Below, piece after piece: positions 17,519-26,675 of a stretch of DNA of 64,000 bases (the first letter of the stretch is position 1; each line of letters starts with the position of its first letter). Made by a program: the position numbers and the translations under genes. Location: NCBI GenBank assembly GCA_035439445.1, contig DAORKG010000003.1:92569-156568 (forward strand). The letters are read 5' to 3'. Origin of the DNA: UBA4416 sp035439445 (GTDB lineage: Bacteria > Bacteroidota > Bacteroidia > B-17B0 > Aurantibacillaceae). The notes under the pieces are model-generated. The model was not told the DNA's origin, searched no databases, and saw only the letters and a program-made list of their open reading frames with translations.

Positions 17519-18988
17519 GTGAAATTGAAATTATTAAGCGACATATTATATAAAACACGATTAGAAGAAATCATTGGTTCTACCAATGTAGCTATCTCAT
17601 CTGTTACTTTTGACTCTCGTAAAGTAAAAAAGGATTCTTTATTTATTGCTACAAGAGGAACGGCTTCTGATGGACATCATTATATTGAATTAGCTATCGA
17701 AGCAGGTGCTGTTGCTATTGTATGCGAAGATTTACCTGAAACTTTGAAAGAGAACGTTACTTACGTAAAAGTATTAGATTCTTCTGCCTCATTAGGATAT
17801 ATTGCTTGTAACTTTTATGATAATCCTTCTGAAAAATTAAAGTTAGTTGGTATTACCGGAACTAATGGAAAAACAACGACTGTTACTTTATTATTTAATC
17901 TATTCAGAGGCTTAGGATACAATGTTGGTTTATTATCTACTGTAGAAAATAAAATTAATACAACCGTTATTCCTTCAACACATACAACACCGGATGCATT
18001 AGCACTAAATGAATTATTAGCAAAAATGGTTGAAGCCGGTTGTCAGTATGCATTTATGGAAGTAAGCTCGCATGCCATTGTGCAACATCGTATTACTGGA
18101 TTGAAATTTACAGGAGCTGCCTTTTCAAATATCACTCATGATCATTTAGATTATCATAAAACATTTGAAGAATATATCAGAGCTAAAAAAATGTTCTTTG
18201 ATAATTTACAAGATGATGCTTTTGCTTTAACTAATAAGGATGATAGAAACGGCTCAGTGATGTTACAAAACACAAAGGCTAAAAAATATTCTTATGGTTT
18301 AAAATCTGTAGCTGATTTCAAATGCAGGGTAGTTGAAAATCATTTAAATGGTTTATTGCTAAGCATCGATAATCAAGAAGTATGGGTGAAATTAATTGGG
18401 TCGTTTAATGCCTATAACGTATTGGTTGTTTACTCAATTGCTATATTACTAAAACAAGATAAGGTACAAGTATTAACAACATTAAGTAATTTAAACTCAG
18501 TTGAAGGACGCTTTCAATACATCAAATCTAAAAATGGTATTGTAGCCATTGTAGATTATGCGCACACGCCAGATGCGTTAAAAAATGTTTTAGAAACTAT
18601 CAAAGATATCAGAACAGGAAATGAGCAAGTGATTACACTGGTTGGTTGTGGCGGGGACAGAGATGCGGCTAAGCGTCCTATCATGGCACAAATTGCTTGT
18701 GAGTATAGCAACAAGGTAGTATTAACAAGTGATAATCCAAGAAGCGAAGATCCAGAAGAAATTTTAAATCAAATGCAAGCAGGAATTAATCCTGCAGAAA
18801 TGAAAAAAACATTACGCATTAGCGATAGAAAAGAAGCGATAAGAACATCTGTTGCTTTTGCCAAAGAAGGCGATATCATATTAATAGCAGGGAAAGGGCA
18901 CGAAAAATACCAAGAGATTAAAGGTGTGAAGCACCCATTTGATGATTTTGAAATTGTAAAAGAAAACTTTAAAACACTAGAGATATAA
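17519..18988 (+). CDS. murE: UDP-MurNAc-L-Ala-D-Glu:meso-diaminopimelate ligase
   Basis: 489 residues. The Mur ligase pattern is complete: substrate domain with SSVTFDSRKVKKDSLFIA, ATP-binding GITGTNGKTTTV, central SSHAIVQHRI and NITHDHLDYHKT, and C-terminal DYAHTPDALKNVL. The motif LTSDNPRSEDP (DNPR) marks meso-diaminopimelate as the added residue, whereas lysine-adding enzymes lack it. The start is GTG, one base after the ftsI stop. It acts in the cytoplasm between MurD and MurF; murF is not in the window. Confidence 0.96.
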   Translation: MKLKLLSDILYKTRLEEIIGSTNVAISSVTFDSRKVKKDSLFIATRGTASDGHHYIELAIEAGAVAIVCEDLPETLKENVTYVKVLDSSASLGYIACNFYDNPSEKLKLVGITGTNGKTTTVTLLFNLFRGLGYNVGLLSTVENKINTTVIPSTHTTPDALALNELLAKMVEAGCQYAFMEVSSHAIVQHRITGLKFTGAAFSNITHDHLDYHKTFEEYIRAKKMFFDNLQDDAFALTNKDDRNGSVMLQNTKAKKYSYGLKSVADFKCRVVENHLNGLLLSIDNQEVWVKLIGSFNAYNVLVVYSIAILLKQDKVQVLTTLSNLNSVEGRFQYIKSKNGIVAIVDYAHTPDALKNVLETIKDIRTGNEQVITLVGCGGDRDAAKRPIMAQIACEYSNKVVLTSDNPRSEDPEEILNQMQAGINPAEMKKTLRISDRKEAIRTSVAFAKEGDIILIAGKGHEKYQEIKGVKHPFDDFEIVKENFKTLEI

Positions 18989-18989
18989 T

Positions 18990-20258
18990 ATGTTTTACTA
19001 CTTATTCCACTACCTAGATCAACACTTTAACTTTCCCGGAGCAGGAGTGTTTCAATACATCTCTTTTAGAGCTGCGTTGGCATTGTTAACATCGTTGATT
19101 ATCTCTATGGTTTTCGGTAAACGTATTATCAATTTCATACGCAAAAAACAAATTGGAGAAACCATCAGAGAATTAGGCTTAGAAGGGCAAAATGAAAAAG
19201 CCGGCACACCAACTATGGGTGGTTTAATTATTCTAGCAGCTATTATTATACCTACTTTATTATTTGCAAAAATACATAACGTATATATCGTATTAATGTT
19301 AATCTCAACGGTATGGTTAGGTTGCATTGGCTTCTTGGATGATTATATTAAAGTTTTTAAGAAAAATAAAGAAGGCTTACAAGGGAAATTTAAAGTAGTT
19401 GGACAAATTGGTATTGGCTTATTAGTTGGTGCAGTTTTATACTTTCATCCCGATGTAGTGATTAAGGAGCGTGTTACTGCCAATCAGCAAGCAGCTTACT
19501 CATTTGATGAAGCCATCAGTAAATCGAAAGATTTAACGCTTCCTAAATATTCTCACGAAACAACAAAAACAATTAAAACCACTATTCCATTTGTAAAAAA
19601 CAATGAGTTTGATTACGAGCAATTATTATCATTTATGGGGGATAGCGCTCAAAAATATGGTTGGTTAATTTTTATTCCAATTGTCATTTTAATTGTAACA
19701 GCCGTTTCAAATGGCGCCAACATTACAGATGGAATAGATGGCTTAGCGGCAGGAACAAGTGCAATTATCGGAACAACCTTAGGAATCTTAGCATACGTTA
19801 GTGGTAACACCATTTTTGCAGATTACTTAAATATTATGTACATACCAAACACCGGTGAATTGGTGGTATTTATGGCTGCCTTTGTTGGAGCCTGCGTTGG
19901 TTTCTTATGGTATAATGCTTATCCTGCTCAAGTATTCATGGGCGATACAGGAAGTTTAGCTATCGGCGGCATCATCGCTGTATATGCTATTGCTATTCGT
20001 AAAGAGTTATTGATTCCTATTTTATGTGGTATTTTCTTAGTTGAAAATGTGTCGGTGATTTTACAAGTATACTATTTCAAGTATCAGAAAAAGAAACACG
20101 GTTTAGAATACGCAAAGGCTAATCGTTTATTTAAAATGGCGCCTTTGCATCATCATTATCAAAAATCAGGATTTCATGAATCAAAAATTGTGATGCGTTT
20201 TTTCATCATCGGAATCATGTTGGCAGCACTAACAATAGTAACATTAAAATTAAGATAA
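18990..20258 (+). CDS. mraY: Phospho-N-acetylmuramoyl-pentapeptide transferase
   Basis: 422 residues, about ten membrane helices. Visible signatures are GTPTMGGLIIL, GFLDDYIKVFKKNKEGL (catalytic Asp pair), NGANITDGIDGLAAGTS, FMGDTGSLAIGG and PLHHHYQKSGFHESKIV. MraY attaches the muramoyl-pentapeptide to undecaprenyl phosphate to make lipid I. It has a longer soluble insertion (~160-210, SKSKDLTLPKYSHE...) than Gram-negative models, as is usual for Bacteroidota. It starts 1 nt after murE. Confidence 0.97.
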   Translation: MFYYLFHYLDQHFNFPGAGVFQYISFRAALALLTSLIISMVFGKRIINFIRKKQIGETIRELGLEGQNEKAGTPTMGGLIILAAIIIPTLLFAKIHNVYIVLMLISTVWLGCIGFLDDYIKVFKKNKEGLQGKFKVVGQIGIGLLVGAVLYFHPDVVIKERVTANQQAAYSFDEAISKSKDLTLPKYSHETTKTIKTTIPFVKNNEFDYEQLLSFMGDSAQKYGWLIFIPIVILIVTAVSNGANITDGIDGLAAGTSAIIGTTLGILAYVSGNTIFADYLNIMYIPNTGELVVFMAAFVGACVGFLWYNAYPAQVFMGDTGSLAIGGIIAVYAIAIRKELLIPILCGIFLVENVSVILQVYYFKYQKKKHGLEYAKANRLFKMAPLHHHYQKSGFHESKIVMRFFIIGIMLAALTIVTLKLR

Positions 20259-20265
20259 TATAAAA

Positions 20266-21612
20266 TTGAATAAACGAATTGTGATATTAGGTAGCGGCGA
20301 AAGTGGAGTTGGCAGTGCAATACTAGCGCAGTCAAAGGGCTTTAGCGTGTTCGTATCCGACAAGGGTTTGATTCAAGATAAATATAAATCAGAATTACAA
20401 AAACACAAGATCGCATTTGAAGAAGGAAGTCACACAGAAGATATGATTTTAAATGCTACTGAAATTATAAAAAGCCCTGGCATTCCTGATAAAGTAGAGT
20501 TAATTAAAAAAGCAAAAGAAAAAAACATTCCTGTGATTTCTGAAATAGAATTTGCAGGGCGTTATACAAATGCTAAAAAAATATGCATCACCGGAAGTAA
20601 CGGAAAAACAACCACTACCCTACTCACTTACCACATCCTTAAAAAAGCAGGATATAATGTAGGATTAGGTGGAAATGTAGGAAAGAGTTTTGCGTATCAA
20701 GTAGCAACCGAAAATTTTGATTACTATGTTTTAGAATTAAGCAGCTTTCAATTAGATGGCATGTATGATTTTAAAGCAGATGTAGCCATTTTATTAAATA
20801 TCACTCCTGATCATTTGGATAGATATGAATACAAGTTTGAGAACTACGTTGCTTCTAAGTTTCGTATTACTCAAAATCAAACCGAAAAAGATGCCTTTGT
20901 GTATTGTGCTGATGACACAGTGATGGCTGAATACATGAAACAACATCCTATCAAAGCTGAATGTGTTCCATTTAGCATTAAAAAAAAGATAGATGGTAAT
21001 GGCGCTTTTTTACAAGACAATGAAATAACCCTTAATTATAATAATAACCCTAAACCCTTAATTATGACCCTAGAACAATTAGCTTTGGCAGGTAAACACA
21101 ACGTTTACAATTCAATGGCTGCTTCAATGGCAGCGCGTATCGTAGATATACGCAAGGACATTATTCGCGAAAGTTTAGAAGACTTCGTAAATGTTGAACA
21201 CCGTTTAGAATTTGTTGCTTCAATCAATGGCATCGAATTTATTAACGATTCAAAAGCAACTAACATTAACTCTACTTGGTATGCATTAGAAAGTATGCAA
21301 AAACCAACTGTTTTAATTTTAGGAGGACAAGACAAAGGAAACAATTACGATGAATTACTTGACTTAGTAAAAGAAAAAGTAAAAGCAATTGTTTGCTTAG
21401 GTGTTGACAACAAAAAAATCATCAAAGCATTTAAAGGCTCTGTAGAGAATATTATGGAAGCAGGTTCAGCTGTTGAAGCTGTGGCTATGTCTTACAAATT
21501 AGCTAGCAAAGGTGATGTTGTTTTATTATCTCCTGCATGTGCAAGTTTCGATTTATTTCAAAACTACGAAGATAGAGGTGTTCAATTTAAAGCCGCTGTT
21601 AGAGCTCTATAA
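20266..21612 (+). CDS. murD: UDP-MurNAc-L-alanine:D-glutamate ligase
   Basis: 448 residues. N-terminal dinucleotide-like fold (IVILGSGESGVGSAILA), ATP-binding CITGSNGKTTTTLL, central ELSSFQLDGM and NITPDHLDRYE, then the ligase C-terminal domain EFINDSKATNINSTWYALESM, LILGGQDKGNNYD and LLSPACASFDLFQNYEDRG. All family motifs are present. The start is TTG at 20266. It is followed after 2 nt by a separate gene repeating only the C-terminal domain. Confidence 0.96.
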   Translation: MNKRIVILGSGESGVGSAILAQSKGFSVFVSDKGLIQDKYKSELQKHKIAFEEGSHTEDMILNATEIIKSPGIPDKVELIKKAKEKNIPVISEIEFAGRYTNAKKICITGSNGKTTTTLLTYHILKKAGYNVGLGGNVGKSFAYQVATENFDYYVLELSSFQLDGMYDFKADVAILLNITPDHLDRYEYKFENYVASKFRITQNQTEKDAFVYCADDTVMAEYMKQHPIKAECVPFSIKKKIDGNGAFLQDNEITLNYNNNPKPLIMTLEQLALAGKHNVYNSMAASMAARIVDIRKDIIRESLEDFVNVEHRLEFVASINGIEFINDSKATNINSTWYALESMQKPTVLILGGQDKGNNYDELLDLVKEKVKAIVCLGVDNKKIIKAFKGSVENIMEAGSAVEAVAMSYKLASKGDVVLLSPACASFDLFQNYEDRGVQFKAAVRAL

Positions 21613-21614
21613 TC

Positions 21615-22079
21615 ATGAAAGAGATTGCATTAGGTCAAAAAACATTCTCTATTAATAGAGAAACAGACCATAATTTTGAATTTGTGGCTACTATAAATGA
21701 CGTAACGTTCATTAACGATTCAAAAGCAACAAATGCAAAACATGCTGTTGAAAGTATCAACTCTTTAGATGCAGAAATTGTTCTGATTTTAGGAGGCGAT
21801 GATTTAAAAACAGATTATTCATGGTTTACCAATATCAATTACTATAACATTAAAACTGTTATTTATTACGGACGACGTTTCGCCGAGATAAAAAACATTT
21901 TTAATAAACATGTGATGGTAATTGTAGCTGATAATTTAGAAAGTGCTGTAGAGGTTTCAAAAGCAAAGGCCATTAAAAACCAAGCGGTTTTATTTTCGCC
22001 GGCTTGTCCAAGCTTCGACCCTTTTGATAATTACAAAAACAGAGGCAATAAATTTAAAGAGCTAGTATTAAAAGGATAA
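21615..22079 (+). CDS. Free-standing MurD C-terminal-domain paralogue
   Basis: 154 residues, starting ATG 2 nt after murD. It aligns only with the C-terminal domain of murD: FEFVATINDVTFINDSKATNAKH matches FEFVASINGIEFINDSKATNINS, LILGGDDLKTDYS matches LILGGQDKGNNYD, and LFSPACPSFDPFDNYKNRGNKFK matches LLSPACASFDLFQNYEDRGVQFK. There is no ATP-binding P-loop or UDP-substrate domain, so it cannot be a ligase alone. The first ~20 residues (MKEIALGQKTFSINRETDH) have no MurD counterpart. The reading frame is intact and lies inside the dcw operon. It may be a regulatory or scaffold partner, or a decaying duplication. Confidence 0.85.
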   Translation: MKEIALGQKTFSINRETDHNFEFVATINDVTFINDSKATNAKHAVESINSLDAEIVLILGGDDLKTDYSWFTNINYYNIKTVIYYGRRFAEIKNIFNKHVMVIVADNLESAVEVSKAKAIKNQAVLFSPACPSFDPFDNYKNRGNKFKELVLKG

Positions 22080-22136
22080 AAGATAAATGTTTTAGGACTA
22101 ACGAAATCCTTTATCATATATCATTAATCAAACACA

Positions 22137-23294
22137 ATGAAACAATTATCATACTTAAAAGGAGATAGAGTTATCTGGGCAATAGTGTTCCTATTGTCGT
22201 TGCTATCTATTTTGGTAGTGTATAGTTCGGTTGTTACATTGGCTCATAAATACAAACAAGGAAACACTGAGGCTTATTTAATAAAACATGGTATTACAGT
22301 AGTTGGTGGGATTTTAATCATGTATTTAGTCCACAAGATGAAATACACTCTGTTCTCTAGGGTTGCACAGATTGGTATTTTATTAGTAGTTCCATTATTA
22401 CTTTTTACATTATTACGAGGCGTGAGTGCAGGTGAAGCAAGTCGTTGGATTCCAATTCCAGGGATAGGGTTAACATTTCAATCCTCCGACGTTGCCAAAA
22501 TTATTTTATTAATTTTTGTTGCCCGCACTTTAACCATTCGTCAAGGTCAATTAGAAGATTTTAAATCAGTCATCAAATACCTATTAGTACCAATTGGATT
22601 TATTTGCTTATTGATTTTTCCTGCAAACTTTTCGACTGCGGCTTTATTATTTTCAAACTGCTTGTTCTTAATGTTTGTTGGCAGAATTAAAGTGAAATTT
22701 ATTGGATATATTTTAGGGGCATGTGTAGGTTTTATATTATTGGTAGGCATCATCATTTTTCAATTCCCCGATTTAATTCCTCGTGGTGCTACATGGAAAG
22801 CGCGTATCGAAAATTTTAGTAAAGGAGATGCAAAAAACAACTACCAAAGTGAACAAGCAAAAATTGCTATTGCAACGGGCGGTATTATAGGTAAAGGGCC
22901 TGGTAATAGTACACAACGTGCTTTTTTACCACAAGCTTCTTCTGATTTTATTTATGCCATTATTATTGAAGAATATGGTTTATTCACAGGCTTCGCGATG
23001 TTATTCTTATACATGATTTTATTATTCAGGGGTATCAGAATATTACGTGATTCGGAAAAAACATTTGGTGGATTAATGGCAGTAGGTTTAAGTTTTAGCT
23101 TGGTGTTTCAAGCATTAATTAATATGGCGGTTGCGGTAAATTTATTTCCTGTAACTGGTCAACCATTGCCTTTAGTGAGTATGGGAGGAACATCCATTTG
23201 GTTTACCTGTATTGCTATTGGTATTATTTTAAGTGTGAGTAAATCAAACGAGGATAGCACAGGAAAAGAAGAACAAGAAGTAATCACTGAATAA
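22137..23294 (+). CDS. ftsW: Septal peptidoglycan glycosyltransferase FtsW (SEDS family)
   Basis: 385 residues with about ten membrane helices. SEDS signatures include GVSAGEASRWIPIPGIGLTFQSSDVAKI and the C-terminal VAVNLFPVTGQPLPLVSMGGTS, plus IAIATGGIIGKGPGNSTQ. It polymerises lipid II at the septum with FtsI. Its place between murD and murG supports FtsW rather than RodA. The final residues (KEEQEVITE) form a charged cytoplasmic tail. Confidence 0.94.
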   Translation: MKQLSYLKGDRVIWAIVFLLSLLSILVVYSSVVTLAHKYKQGNTEAYLIKHGITVVGGILIMYLVHKMKYTLFSRVAQIGILLVVPLLLFTLLRGVSAGEASRWIPIPGIGLTFQSSDVAKIILLIFVARTLTIRQGQLEDFKSVIKYLLVPIGFICLLIFPANFSTAALLFSNCLFLMFVGRIKVKFIGYILGACVGFILLVGIIIFQFPDLIPRGATWKARIENFSKGDAKNNYQSEQAKIAIATGGIIGKGPGNSTQRAFLPQASSDFIYAIIIEEYGLFTGFAMLFLYMILLFRGIRILRDSEKTFGGLMAVGLSFSLVFQALINMAVAVNLFPVTGQPLPLVSMGGTSIWFTCIAIGIILSVSKSNEDSTGKEEQEVITE

Positions 23295-24404
23295 ATGAAA
23301 CCACTAAAAGTAATATTAAGCGGAGGAGGTACAGGAGGGCATATATTCCCAGCTGTAGCTATTGCTAACGAAATAAAAAAGTTAGTTCCTCATGCTGAAA
23401 TTTTATTTGTGGGTGCATTAGGCAAAATGGAAATGGAAAAAGTTCCTGCTGCGGGTTACAAAATCATTGGTGTTCCTATTGCTGGTTTACAACGTAAATT
23501 TACTTTAGCTAATTTAAAATTACCTTTCCTTATTATACAGTCTTTATTAAAGACTCGCAAAATAGTCAACGATTTTAAACCAGATGTTGTTGTGGGAACT
23601 GGAGGTTATGCTTCCGGACCTTTATTAAAAGCTGCCACAGCAAAGGGCATTCCGGCACTATTACAAGAACAAAATTCTTACGCAGGAATTACCAATAAGA
23701 TATTGTCAAAAAAAGCAAGTAAGATTTGTGTGGCCTACGAAGGCATGGAGCAATTCTTCCCTAAAGAAAAAATTATTCTAACAGGTAATCCTGTTCGTCA
23801 GGATATTACCAACATTGCTGCTAAACGCGATGAGGCTTTTGAATTCTTTAAATTAGATAAAAGCAGAAAAACAATTTTAGTAGTTGGTGGAAGCCTTGGA
23901 GCTAAGGGAATTAACGAAGCAATGGGCGAAGGCTTACAACAACTAGCTGACAATAATATTCAATTAATTTGGCAAACCGGTAAAACCTATTTCGAAACAG
24001 CTAAACAACAAACAGCAGCTTTTGAATCAAAAAATATCAGAGCGGTTGATTTCATCACTCGCATGGATTTGGCATATGCTTTTGCAGATGTGGTAATTTC
24101 AAGAGCCGGAGCTGGTGCCATTTCCGAATTATGCATCGTGCAAAAGCCAAGCGTTTTAGTACCATTATTAACTGCTGCCGAAGATCATCAAACAAAAAAT
24201 GCGATGTCCTTAGTGAATAAAAAAGCTGCTATTTTAGTGAGAGACGATCAGGCAAAAGCCAACTTAATTAAAGAAGCTGTTGCATTAATTAATAATACAT
24301 CATTACAACAAGAACTAAGTAAAAACTGCGGATTGCTGGCTTTACCTAATTCAACTAGTATGATTGCCAACGAAGTTTTAAAATTAGCCAACTACACTTT
24401 GTAA
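23295..24404 (+). CDS. murG: UDP-GlcNAc:lipid I N-acetylglucosaminyltransferase
   Basis: 369 residues, GT28 fold. The N-terminal glycine loop ILSGGGTGGHIFPAVAIA, the acceptor-side loop GTGGYASGPLLKAA, and the donor-binding region SRAGAGAISELC ... LTAAEDHQTKNA are all present. MurG is a peripheral inner-membrane enzyme making lipid II. It follows the ftsW stop directly and overlaps murC by one base (TAATG). Confidence 0.97.
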   Translation: MKPLKVILSGGGTGGHIFPAVAIANEIKKLVPHAEILFVGALGKMEMEKVPAAGYKIIGVPIAGLQRKFTLANLKLPFLIIQSLLKTRKIVNDFKPDVVVGTGGYASGPLLKAATAKGIPALLQEQNSYAGITNKILSKKASKICVAYEGMEQFFPKEKIILTGNPVRQDITNIAAKRDEAFEFFKLDKSRKTILVVGGSLGAKGINEAMGEGLQQLADNNIQLIWQTGKTYFETAKQQTAAFESKNIRAVDFITRMDLAYAFADVVISRAGAGAISELCIVQKPSVLVPLLTAAEDHQTKNAMSLVNKKAAILVRDDQAKANLIKEAVALINNTSLQQELSKNCGLLALPNSTSMIANEVLKLANYTL

Positions 24405-25792
24405 TGAATATACTGGACTATAAACTATATTATTTCTTAGGAGCGGGTGGCATTGGCATGAGTGCTTTAGTACGTTATTTTAATCATTATGGCAAAACCG
24501 TTTATGGTTATGATAAAACAGCCACTGAACTTACCAATCAATTGCAAGAAGAAGGTTCAAAATTACATTTCAATGAAGATGTACCTCTAGTAAAAGAGCT
24601 TTTCTCGCAGTATAAAAAAGAAGACATTTTAGTGATTTATACACCTGCTGTTCCTAAAGATCATGCGGAATTTGTGTACTTACAAAAAAACGGATATCAA
24701 TTACAAAAGCGTGCCTGGGTATTGGGAGAAATCACCAAACAATTCAGAACAATTGCTATTGCCGGTACTCACGGCAAAACTACAACTACTACTTTAGTAA
24801 CACATCTTTTAAAAACTGCCGGCATTAATTGTTATGCGTTTTTAGGAGGCATCTCTCAAAACTACAAAACCAATTTATTGTTGGGAGATGCTAACGATAA
24901 GGATGCTTACGTAGTGGTAGAAGCTGATGAATATGACCGTTCATTTTTAACACTGCACCCTTACATTACTGTAATAACAAGCGTTGACGCAGATCATTTG
25001 GATATTTATGGGGATAAAGATGCCATGCATCAAACTTATACTCAGTTCGCTGGTCAGGTTCAAAAAGATGGCTTTTTGATTGTTAAAAAAAATGTTGATA
25101 ACGATTTGAACCTCAAGGTTAAACGCCTTATCTACTCACTAAATTTAGATACGGAATATTCTGCCGATTCTATACACATTTCTGATGGTGAATTTTGTTA
25201 CAACATCAAGAGTCCTATAGAGTCTGTAAGCCACGTAGCCATTGGGTTGCCGGGTTTACACAATGTAGAAAATTCGATTGCAGCAGTTGCTGTTGCACAA
25301 CAATTAGGTATTAAAGGTAATGTGATAAACAAAGCCTTGCGTTCTTTTAAAGGAGTGAAACGAAGATTTGATTACCGTGTAAAATCAAAATCGGTTGTGT
25401 ACATAGATGATTATGCTCATCATCCCGAAGAATTGAGAGCTGCCATTACTGCAGCAAAACAATTATATCCGGATAAACAAGTAACGGGCATTTTTCAACC
25501 ACATCTATTTTCACGTACGAGAGATTTTGCAGATGGCTTTGCAGAGAGTTTAGATTTGTTGGATGTGTGTGTGCTGCTAGACATCTACCCTGCACGTGAA
25601 AAACCAATTGAAGGTATCAATTCTCAAATGCTGTTAGATAAAATGAAAAGCACCAATAAGTTTTTAGTAAAAAAAGAAAACGTGCTTGAGTTTTTAAAAA
25701 CACATTCGCCACAAGTAGTCATGACATTAGGTGCCGGAGATATAGACACGTTGATTTTACCTATTGAAAAACTACTGAATGAAGATATTTAA
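24404..25792 (+). CDS. murC: UDP-MurNAc:L-alanine ligase
   Basis: 462 residues. Glycine motif FLGAGGIGMSALVRYFNH, ATP-binding IAGTHGKTTTTTLV, central VEADEYDRSFLTLHP and SVDADHLDIYGDK, and C-terminal IDDYAHHPEELRAAI and FQPHLFSRTRDF. This is the first amino-acid-adding enzyme of peptidoglycan synthesis. It is coupled to murG by a 1-bp overlap. No ddl gene follows; the order murC-ftsQ is the usual one for this phylum. Confidence 0.97.
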   Translation: MNILDYKLYYFLGAGGIGMSALVRYFNHYGKTVYGYDKTATELTNQLQEEGSKLHFNEDVPLVKELFSQYKKEDILVIYTPAVPKDHAEFVYLQKNGYQLQKRAWVLGEITKQFRTIAIAGTHGKTTTTTLVTHLLKTAGINCYAFLGGISQNYKTNLLLGDANDKDAYVVVEADEYDRSFLTLHPYITVITSVDADHLDIYGDKDAMHQTYTQFAGQVQKDGFLIVKKNVDNDLNLKVKRLIYSLNLDTEYSADSIHISDGEFCYNIKSPIESVSHVAIGLPGLHNVENSIAAVAVAQQLGIKGNVINKALRSFKGVKRRFDYRVKSKSVVYIDDYAHHPEELRAAITAAKQLYPDKQVTGIFQPHLFSRTRDFADGFAESLDLLDVCVLLDIYPAREKPIEGINSQMLLDKMKSTNKFLVKKENVLEFLKTHSPQVVMTLGAGDIDTLILPIEKLLNEDI

Positions 25793-25823
25793 GAGATTGA
25801 AGGGATTGAAAAGTAAAAGACTT

Positions 25824-25846
25824 GTCACTTCGAGCGAAGTCGAGAA
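25824..25846. repeat. Dispersed 'TTCGAGCGAAGTCGAGAA' repeat, copy 1
   Basis: The core TTCGAGCGAAGTCGAGAA is preceded by GTCAC, in the murC-ftsQ gap. Two 24-bp copies (28050-28073 and inside cas1 at 62494-62517) are identical to each other and differ from this one at one base in the shared part. Confidence 0.8.
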
Positions 25847-25858
25847 GCGAAAAGTAAA

Positions 25859-26671
25859 ATGAAAAAATTAAATTTTAGAAAAATATTAATTGTCGTTCTT
25901 TGGATTATTGGATTATCAGGTCTTTTTGCGTCTTTAGCATTTGCTACAGGCAAAGAGAAAAACGTGGTAGCCGAAAACTTATACGTGTCGGTAAACAACA
26001 CTGAGGTTAACAGCTTTATTGATGAAGAGGATGTAAAAGAATTTTTCAAAGACAGAAACGATTCTATTTTACATGCTACTTTAAAAAATATTGATGTGAA
26101 TGGTTTAGAGAAAGCTTTAAACTCTCACCCGGCTGTTGAAAATGCAGACATTGCTGTAGATGTAAATGGAGATGTAAATATTGATGTCACACAACGTACT
26201 CCCTTAGTTCGCGTCATGAACATGGATGGAGAAAGTTATTACATTGATACCAAATCAAAACTAATGCCTTTAAGTGATAAATACACCGCACGTGTTTTAA
26301 TTGCAACGGGATACATTATGGAACCATTTGCATCTCGTTATCAGTTTCCTGTAACTACCATAGCAAAACACGAAGTGTTTAGTAAAGTAAGTGTACTTGA
26401 TGATATTTATAATATCTCTGAATACATCACTAAAGATTCTGTTTTAGCAAGCCTGATACATCAAATAAACGTAACACCCGATAAAGAGTTGGAATTATAC
26501 CCTGCTATCGGTAATCATAAAATTGTTTTTGGCGAAGCAAAAGATTTTGAGGAAAAGTTTGAAAAGCTAAAACTATTTTATACAGAAGGATTAAACAAAA
26601 CAGATGGTTGGAATAAATATTCAATCATTAATATAAAATATAAGAACCAAGTGGTTTGCACTAAAAAATAA
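25859..26671 (+). CDS. ftsQ: Cell division protein FtsQ/DivIB family
   Basis: 270 residues. One N-terminal membrane helix (ILIVVLWIIGLSGLFASLAFA) precedes a periplasmic part with the FtsQ-like stretch IDVNGLEKALNSHPAVENADIAVDVNGDVNIDVTQRTP, whose '-HPAV-A-V----G-l-I-V--R-P' pattern matches FtsQ/DivIB. It then reads YYIDTKSKLMPLS, as in the FtsQ C-terminal domain. It links FtsB/FtsL to the rest of the divisome. Its position between murC and ftsA supports the call. A dispersed repeat lies just before its start. Confidence 0.92.
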   Translation: MKKLNFRKILIVVLWIIGLSGLFASLAFATGKEKNVVAENLYVSVNNTEVNSFIDEEDVKEFFKDRNDSILHATLKNIDVNGLEKALNSHPAVENADIAVDVNGDVNIDVTQRTPLVRVMNMDGESYYIDTKSKLMPLSDKYTARVLIATGYIMEPFASRYQFPVTTIAKHEVFSKVSVLDDIYNISEYITKDSVLASLIHQINVTPDKELELYPAIGNHKIVFGEAKDFEEKFEKLKLFYTEGLNKTDGWNKYSIINIKYKNQVVCTKK

Positions 26672-26675
26672 GTTT

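Noticed and set aside
21615..22079. Pseudogene fragment of murD
   Set aside because: The frame is full, starts with ATG 2 nt after murD, and has its own N-terminal extension; domain-only paralogue is a better description.
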